From JAICKN01 sp036489565 (lineage in GTDB: Bacteria; Acidobacteriota; Terriglobia; Terriglobales; Acidobacteriaceae), in the NCBI GenBank assembly GCA_036489565.1, contig DASXFN010000106.1, positions 109,381 to 173,380 of the forward strand: a DNA stretch of 64,000 nucleotides. Reading direction: 5' to 3'. Positions 59,445 through 64,000 of this stretch are shown piece by piece. A program made the translations under genes and the position numbers. Each line of letters begins with the position of its first letter. Within the stretch, counting starts at the first letter, position 1. The notes beneath the pieces were generated by a model that did not search any database, was not told the origin of the DNA, and saw only the letters and a list, made by a program, of their open reading frames with translations.

Positions 59445-60680
59445 ATGCCGACTTTCGCTCCCATTGACGAACAACTGACCTACATCAAGAAAGGCTCCGC
59501 GGAAATTGTGAAGGAGTCTGAACTGCGCGCCAAACTGGAGAAGTCTCGCGCCTCCGGCAAGCCGCTGCGCGTGAAAGCCGGATTCGACCCGACAGCGCCC
59601 GATCTTCATCTTGGCCATACCGTTCTACTACGCAAGCTGAAGCACTTCCAGGACCTCGGGCATACGGTTATTTTCCTGATCGGCGATTTTACCGGGATGA
59701 TCGGCGACCCTACAGGGCGCTCGGTGACGCGGCCTGCGCTGACTTCAGAAGAAATCATGCGCAACGCCAAGACGTATATGGCGCAGGTCTACAAAATTCT
59801 CGACTCGCATAAGACCGAAACTCGTTTTAACAGCGAGTGGTTCGACAAAATGAAATCGGCCGACTGGATTCGTCTGGCCGCGAAGGTTACTGTTTCGCAG
59901 ATGCTGGAGCGCGAAGACTTTCATAAGCGCTTTCAGGACGAGAAGCCGATTGCCATGCACGAACTGCTCTATCCATTGGCGCAAGGATATGACTCGGTAA
60001 TGCTGCAAGCTGATGTGGAACTGGGCGGTACGGACCAGAAATTCAATTTGCTAATGGGGCGCGAACTGCAACGCAGCAATGGACAAGATTCGCAGGTGGT
60101 ACTCACCATGCCCATTCTGGAAGGACTTGACGGCGTGCAGAAGATGTCGAAGTCACTGGGCAACGCGATCGGCATTCAGGAATCGCCGCTCGACATGTAC
60201 GGCAAGCTGATGAGCATCTCCGATGAGATGATGTGGCGCTATTACGAACTGCTAACGGATGTGCAGGTGGCTGAAATCGAAAAGATGAAGCGCGAAACCC
60301 ATCCCATGCAGGCGAAGAAGGACTTGGCACAGCGCATCGTAAAGGACTTTCACTCGGCGGACGCGGCGGCGAAAGCGAATGAAGATTGGGCGAAACAGTT
60401 TCAGAAAAATGAAGCCCCCGAAAGTATTGAGCAAGTGGAGGTACGGCTGGACGACATCAAAGCTTCTGATCCGTCAGGCGAGGGTATTTCGGTAAGGATT
60501 GATAAGTTGGTCCACAAGGCGGGATTGGCATCCTCAGCAACAGACGCGCAGCGCAGAAGAGAACAGGGAGGAGTGCGAGTGAATGGCGAGACGGTGACAA
60601 ATCCCGTGTTCGCAATCAAGGCACAAAAAGAAATTGATCTCCGGGTCGGCAAAGGAATCAAACGAGTGCGCTTAGTTTGA
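59445..60680 (+). CDS. tyrS: Tyrosyl-tRNA synthetase
   Basis: A 411-residue class I synthetase. The HIGH-type site is DLHLGHTVLLRK, the KMSKS site is GVQKMSKSLGNAIG, and the C-terminus has an S4-like RNA-binding domain (VHKAGLASSATDAQRRREQG). It charges tRNA(Tyr). Length is normal for the bacterial TyrRS of this subgroup. Confidence 0.95.
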   Translation: MPTFAPIDEQLTYIKKGSAEIVKESELRAKLEKSRASGKPLRVKAGFDPTAPDLHLGHTVLLRKLKHFQDLGHTVIFLIGDFTGMIGDPTGRSVTRPALTSEEIMRNAKTYMAQVYKILDSHKTETRFNSEWFDKMKSADWIRLAAKVTVSQMLEREDFHKRFQDEKPIAMHELLYPLAQGYDSVMLQADVELGGTDQKFNLLMGRELQRSNGQDSQVVLTMPILEGLDGVQKMSKSLGNAIGIQESPLDMYGKLMSISDEMMWRYYELLTDVQVAEIEKMKRETHPMQAKKDLAQRIVKDFHSADAAAKANEDWAKQFQKNEAPESIEQVEVRLDDIKASDPSGEGISVRIDKLVHKAGLASSATDAQRRREQGGVRVNGETVTNPVFAIKAQKEIDLRVGKGIKRVRLV

Positions 60681-60711
60681 AATTATCAATTTAAGATCGC
60701 AAAACTCCGAA

Positions 60712-62307
60712 ATGACTAGAAAAAAATCTCCCCTCCGCCGCAGGAACATCTCATGCCGCGTGCCAGTAGTTCTATTCGCCCTTATTCTGCTCGCGACTCC
60801 GCTCTACGCTCAGTTCGGCGTCCATAAGCCCATTCGAACGAAAGCGGGGCAAATATTAGGGATGGCAGGCTCCGACAAGGAAATCAGCATCTTCAAGGGC
60901 ATTCCCTTCGCCGCGCCTCCCGTCGGACCGTTGCGCTGGAAGGCGCCGCAGCCAGCGAGCCCATGGAAGGGCGTTCTGCACGCAAATCATTTTTCCAAAA
61001 ATTGCATGCAGAAGCCGGTCCACGAGTTTCTTCCCTGGACCAAGGAATTCATGCTGGTCAACGATGTCAGCGAAGATTGCCTGTATTTGAATATCTGGAC
61101 GCCGGCGAAAACCAGCGAAGACCATCTTCCCGTTTACGTCTACATATACGGCGGTGCGTTCACTTCGGGTGCTGGCGACGTGAGCATTTACGACGGCGAG
61201 AACCTGGCGAAAAAAGGCATCATTGTCGTCAATTTCAATTACCGAGTGGGAGTATTCGGCTTTCTCGCGCACCCTGAACTCACCGCCGAATCGTCGCATC
61301 ATTCTTCTGGAGACTACGCATTCCTCGACCAGATTGCCGCGCTGCAATGGGTAAAGGAAAACATCGCAGCATTTGGCGGCGATCCTGACCGTGTAACCGT
61401 GGGAGGTCAGTCGGCCGGCGCGATCAGCGTGGGACTGCTTTTGGTAAGTCCTCTTGCCAAAGGCTTATTTCGCGGAGCGATCACTGAGAGTGGCTCGGGT
61501 TTGAGTGGATTTCCGACGCCGCCATTAGCCGACGCCGAAAAACAGGGTGTCGAATACGCGAAATCCATGGGCGCGAAATCTATTGTCGACCTTCGGGCGA
61601 TGCCAGCGGAGAAATTGCTTGATTCGCCCTCTCCGCGATTTCCCATCGCCGTTGATGGGTGGTTCCTCACCGGTGGGATTATGCAAACCTACCAAGAAGG
61701 CAAGCAAAACGACGTCCCTACGATTGACGGCTGGAACGCGGATGAAAATACCGCTCCCCCGTTGAGTGCGGTAGATTTTCGCAAGCAAGTTCCGGCCCGG
61801 TATGGTCCGATGGCGGAAGAGTTTTTGAAACTCTATCCTGCTGATACTGACGAGCAAGCGCGTGCGGCGCAAAAACAATCGGCGCGCGACCGGGCACGAG
61901 TGTCGGCATATCTATGGGCGATGGGCCGGGCCGAGACCGCGAAATCACCCGCATACCTCTACTTTTTTACGCGGGCCATTCCCTGGCCTCAGCATCCCGA
62001 GTACGGCGCGTTCCACTCCGCCGATCTGCCGTACTTTTTCGACAACCTCAATCGGCTCGACCGCCCTTACGAACAAGTGGACCACGAGATTGCCCACGAG
62101 ATGTCTTCTTACCTGGCGAACTTCGTGAAGACCGGCAATCCCAACAGCGACCGCTTGCCCGGATGGGCGGAATTTCAACCCAGTTCGAAACCAATCATGG
62201 AACTAGGAGAAAGCCCCGGCCCCATTCCCACCGCTGAGCCGGCCAAAGCGGACTTTTGGACGCGCTACTTCGCATCCGCGGAGGGCAAGCACGCACCGTT
62301 TTTTTAG
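60712..62307 (+). CDS. Exported type-B carboxylesterase
   Basis: A 531-residue alpha/beta hydrolase with a signal peptide (VPVVLFALILLATPLYA). The nucleophile elbow is VGGQSAGAISVG (Ser near 233), the oxyanion part YIYGGAFTSG, with SEDCLYLNIW before it, and the catalytic His is in YGAFHSADLPYFF. It should hydrolyse esters outside the cytoplasm. Substrate unknown. It follows tyrS by 31 bases, but cotranscription is uncertain. Confidence 0.9.
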   Translation: MTRKKSPLRRRNISCRVPVVLFALILLATPLYAQFGVHKPIRTKAGQILGMAGSDKEISIFKGIPFAAPPVGPLRWKAPQPASPWKGVLHANHFSKNCMQKPVHEFLPWTKEFMLVNDVSEDCLYLNIWTPAKTSEDHLPVYVYIYGGAFTSGAGDVSIYDGENLAKKGIIVVNFNYRVGVFGFLAHPELTAESSHHSSGDYAFLDQIAALQWVKENIAAFGGDPDRVTVGGQSAGAISVGLLLVSPLAKGLFRGAITESGSGLSGFPTPPLADAEKQGVEYAKSMGAKSIVDLRAMPAEKLLDSPSPRFPIAVDGWFLTGGIMQTYQEGKQNDVPTIDGWNADENTAPPLSAVDFRKQVPARYGPMAEEFLKLYPADTDEQARAAQKQSARDRARVSAYLWAMGRAETAKSPAYLYFFTRAIPWPQHPEYGAFHSADLPYFFDNLNRLDRPYEQVDHEIAHEMSSYLANFVKTGNPNSDRLPGWAEFQPSSKPIMELGESPGPIPTAEPAKADFWTRYFASAEGKHAPFF

Positions 62308-62390
62308 CAAGACCTCTTTTCCGTGGGCTTGATTTCCATGTGAAGTCAGCGGTCAGCCCGCCTCTCACGGTGCTACACTAATCGCCAGTT

Positions 62391-63311
62391 ATGGGTGACG
62401 AAAAGCGTTCGCGCACATGGATTTGGGTGTTGGTTGGCGGAGGAGCATTCGTTCTCTTCGTCGTAGTGGTGTTCATGCTGATCTATTTCACGCTGCGCTC
62501 AGGAAATGGCGAAGAAGCGTCGGCATTTGGAAGCTTCGGCGACAAGATCGGCGTCGTAGACCTGGATGGCGTGATCCTGGATTCCGACACCGTCGTTCAG
62601 GAGCTAAAAAAGTTTGGCGACGACGATTCCATCAAGGCCATCATCATCCACGTAAATTCCCCGGGAGGTGGCGTGGCAGCCTCCGAAGAAATTTACCGCG
62701 AGGTAAAGCGCCTCCGAGATGAGAAGCACAAACACATTGTTTCCTCCATCAGCACGGTCGGCGCCAGCGGTGCTTACTACGTATCGTCCGCCACCAACAA
62801 AATATTTGCCGATAATGGAAGTGTTGTCGGCTCCATCGGCGTGATTGCCGAATGGGTGAATTACGGCGACCTCATGCGATGGGCCAAGCTCAAGCCCGAG
62901 GTGCTGAAGGTTGGCGCCCTGAAAGACACGGGTGATCCAACGCGCGACATGACTCCCGAAGAGCGCGCCTTCATGCAGGGCCTCATCAATAATATGTACG
63001 GCCAGTTCGTGAATGCGGTCGCTGAGGGCCGGCATGAGAAGCCAGCCGACATTCAGGCCATCGCCGATGGCCGTGTGTGGACCGGGCAAGAAGCGCTTTC
63101 CATGAAGCTGATTGATCAGATCGGCGACTTTCAGACGGCGGTGGACGATACCGCCAAAGCGGTGAATATAAAGGGAGAGCCTACGCTGGTGTATCCACAA
63201 AAAGACCGGAAGACGCTGCTGGATCTTCTGGTAGGCGATACCTCAAAGTGGATTCCCAGCCGGGAAAAACTCATGGAGCAACAAGTGGGATTCTATTACT
63301 TGTGGCGATAA
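62391..63311 (+). CDS. sppA: Signal peptide peptidase SppA
   Basis: A 306-residue short-form SppA with one N-terminal TM (WIWVLVGGGAFVLFVVVVFM) and an S49 domain: IIHVNSPGGGVAASEEIYRE, STVGASGAYYVSSATNKIFA (catalytic Ser) and KVGALKDTGDPTRDMTPEER (Lys). It degrades signal-peptide remnants in the membrane. Confidence 0.93.
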   Translation: MGDEKRSRTWIWVLVGGGAFVLFVVVVFMLIYFTLRSGNGEEASAFGSFGDKIGVVDLDGVILDSDTVVQELKKFGDDDSIKAIIIHVNSPGGGVAASEEIYREVKRLRDEKHKHIVSSISTVGASGAYYVSSATNKIFADNGSVVGSIGVIAEWVNYGDLMRWAKLKPEVLKVGALKDTGDPTRDMTPEERAFMQGLINNMYGQFVNAVAEGRHEKPADIQAIADGRVWTGQEALSMKLIDQIGDFQTAVDDTAKAVNIKGEPTLVYPQKDRKTLLDLLVGDTSKWIPSREKLMEQQVGFYYLWR

Positions 63312-63378
63312 GCAAGCCCCAGATAAAAGCTCGGCCGCAAGCGCAGCCAAGCCGCTACTTGCGCAAAAGCCCTTAGAT

Positions 63379-63407
63379 TTGAGATGTTTATGTGACCTCG
63401 TTATAGT
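63379..63407 (+). promoter_or_regulatory. Promoter of the IHF/HU gene
   Basis: TTGAGA (63379-63384), 17-base spacer, TATAGT (63402-63407). It lies about 50 bases before the start codon and close to sigma-70 consensus. Confidence 0.65.
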
Positions 63408-63458
63408 AAGGGCTGGGCCAGTCCCTCAAAATCTCAAGATTTCACGGAGCGAAGACGT

Positions 63459-63782
63459 ATGACAAAAGCCGATTTGATTGAAGAAGTTACCCGGCTGGCG
63501 GAGTTAACGCGCAAAGACAGCGAAGTCATCGTCGAAACCATCTTTGACAGCATCGTGCGTTCGCTTCGCGCCGGAGACAAAATTGAAATCCGAGGATTTG
63601 GCAGTTTCCGCACCCGCCAGCGCAAGCCTCGCGTGGGACGTAATCCAAAGACCGGGGAGCGCGTGGAAGTTCCTGCCAAGAAAATTCCCTTCTTCAAGCC
63701 CAGTAAGGAATTGAAAGACATTGTGAATACGGGCGAGGGAACCAATGCGCCTGCCCCAACACCTTCTGCGCCGGTACAGTAA
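63459..63782 (+). CDS. Integration-host-factor/HU-family DNA-bending protein
   Basis: A 107-residue protein with the full HU/IHF fold: TKADLIEEVTRLAELTRKDS, IVRSLRAGDKIEIRGFGSF, RKPRVGRNPKTGERVEVPAK (the DNA-binding arm) and FFKPSKELKDIVN. The arm sequence RNPKTGE is typical of IHF. A Pro/Ala/Thr-rich tail of about 15 residues is added. It bends DNA and helps chromosome architecture and site-specific recombination. Confidence 0.92.
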   Translation: MTKADLIEEVTRLAELTRKDSEVIVETIFDSIVRSLRAGDKIEIRGFGSFRTRQRKPRVGRNPKTGERVEVPAKKIPFFKPSKELKDIVNTGEGTNAPAPTPSAPVQ

Positions 63783-63978
63783 GCCTTGCTAAGTAGTCTG
63801 AAGACTTTATTTCAACAAAATTGTCGTGCTCGCGGAGCTTGCGATTCGACTTGTCGAATGGTGGATGAGTCGAAGATTCCTACGCGCTTAGGTTAGTTCA
63901 ACGACTTCATTCAGCGATAACGAAGGGCAGAATCCGGCAGTAACGCATGAGCAATCTCCAATGGAAATCCTTAATCCT

Positions 63979-64000
63979 TGTCATTCTGAGCGGAGCCATC
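63979..64000 (-). repeat. Family A repeat, reverse orientation, cut by the window edge
   Basis: TCATTCTGAGCGGAGCC is the reverse complement of a right end GCTCCGCTCAGAATGA. The rest lies beyond the window. This is the only copy seen on the other strand. Confidence 0.6.

Overview
The window looks like chromosomal DNA of a motile Gram-negative soil bacterium, most likely an acidobacterium (Acidobacteriota, Terriglobia-like). That placement is an inference. It rests on G+C-rich coding DNA with SurA, SppA and a c-type cytochrome, on an FlbD/MotAB/FlaG/FliD/FliS flagellar block, on a HipA-like kinase/DUF3037 pair, and on several families of short palindromic intergenic repeats of a kind common in that phylum. 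No rRNA or tRNA gene was seen that would settle it.

Region 1 (1-2550): a hipBA toxin-antitoxin pair (hipA runs off the left edge) behind a promoter covered by three operators spaced exactly 27 bp apart, then an FAD/NAD(P) oxidoreductase and a hemerythrin-like protein.

Region 2 (2591-24745): a compact phage-derived cluster of about 22 kb. At its left end an S24 (LexA/CI-type) repressor gene faces away from a strong promoter that is overlapped by inverted repeats. Small regulators follow (DUF2292-like, zinc ribbon, sigma-region-4-like). Then come a putative small terminase, a dual-specificity phosphatase, two large proteins with Sec signal peptides (one fibre-like; one with a beta-helix, a CE4 deacetylase and an FnIII domain), TerL, a HipA-like kinase/DUF3037 pair, portal, putative prohead protease, a coiled-coil putative scaffold, major capsid protein, connector and completion proteins, tail or hub proteins and an XhlA-like membrane protein. 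No integrase, replication gene, tape measure or endolysin is recognisable. Its gaps, and even two or three of its genes, carry host-type palindromic repeats, and intrinsic terminators stand at several internal boundaries. I read it as a long-resident, possibly domesticated or GTA-like particle locus rather than a young prophage.

Region 3 (24872-38665): housekeeping and envelope genes. These are the E2 and E3 components of a 2-oxoacid dehydrogenase with lipB between them, cytochrome c, a cupin-like exported protein, a YhaM-type OB/HD nuclease, SurA, and three metallopeptidases (M49-like, peptidase-MA-like with TPRs, M1-like).

Region 4 (38829-52929): a motility and chemotaxis island. A receiver protein is followed by the minus-strand genes flbD-motA-motB-MCP-cheW-cheA-cheR-HDOD-cheB (many with overlapping stop/start codons) and the plus-strand genes fliC-flaG-fliD-fliS plus a small unknown. 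The flagellin gene has a clear sigma-28 promoter.

Region 5 (53096-64000): an EamA transporter, a rhomboid protease with zinc ribbon and TPRs, an HD-GYP response regulator, a GT2 glycosyltransferase, purN, a Fic protein with a striking upstream inverted repeat, tyrS, a type-B carboxylesterase, sppA and an IHF/HU-family protein.
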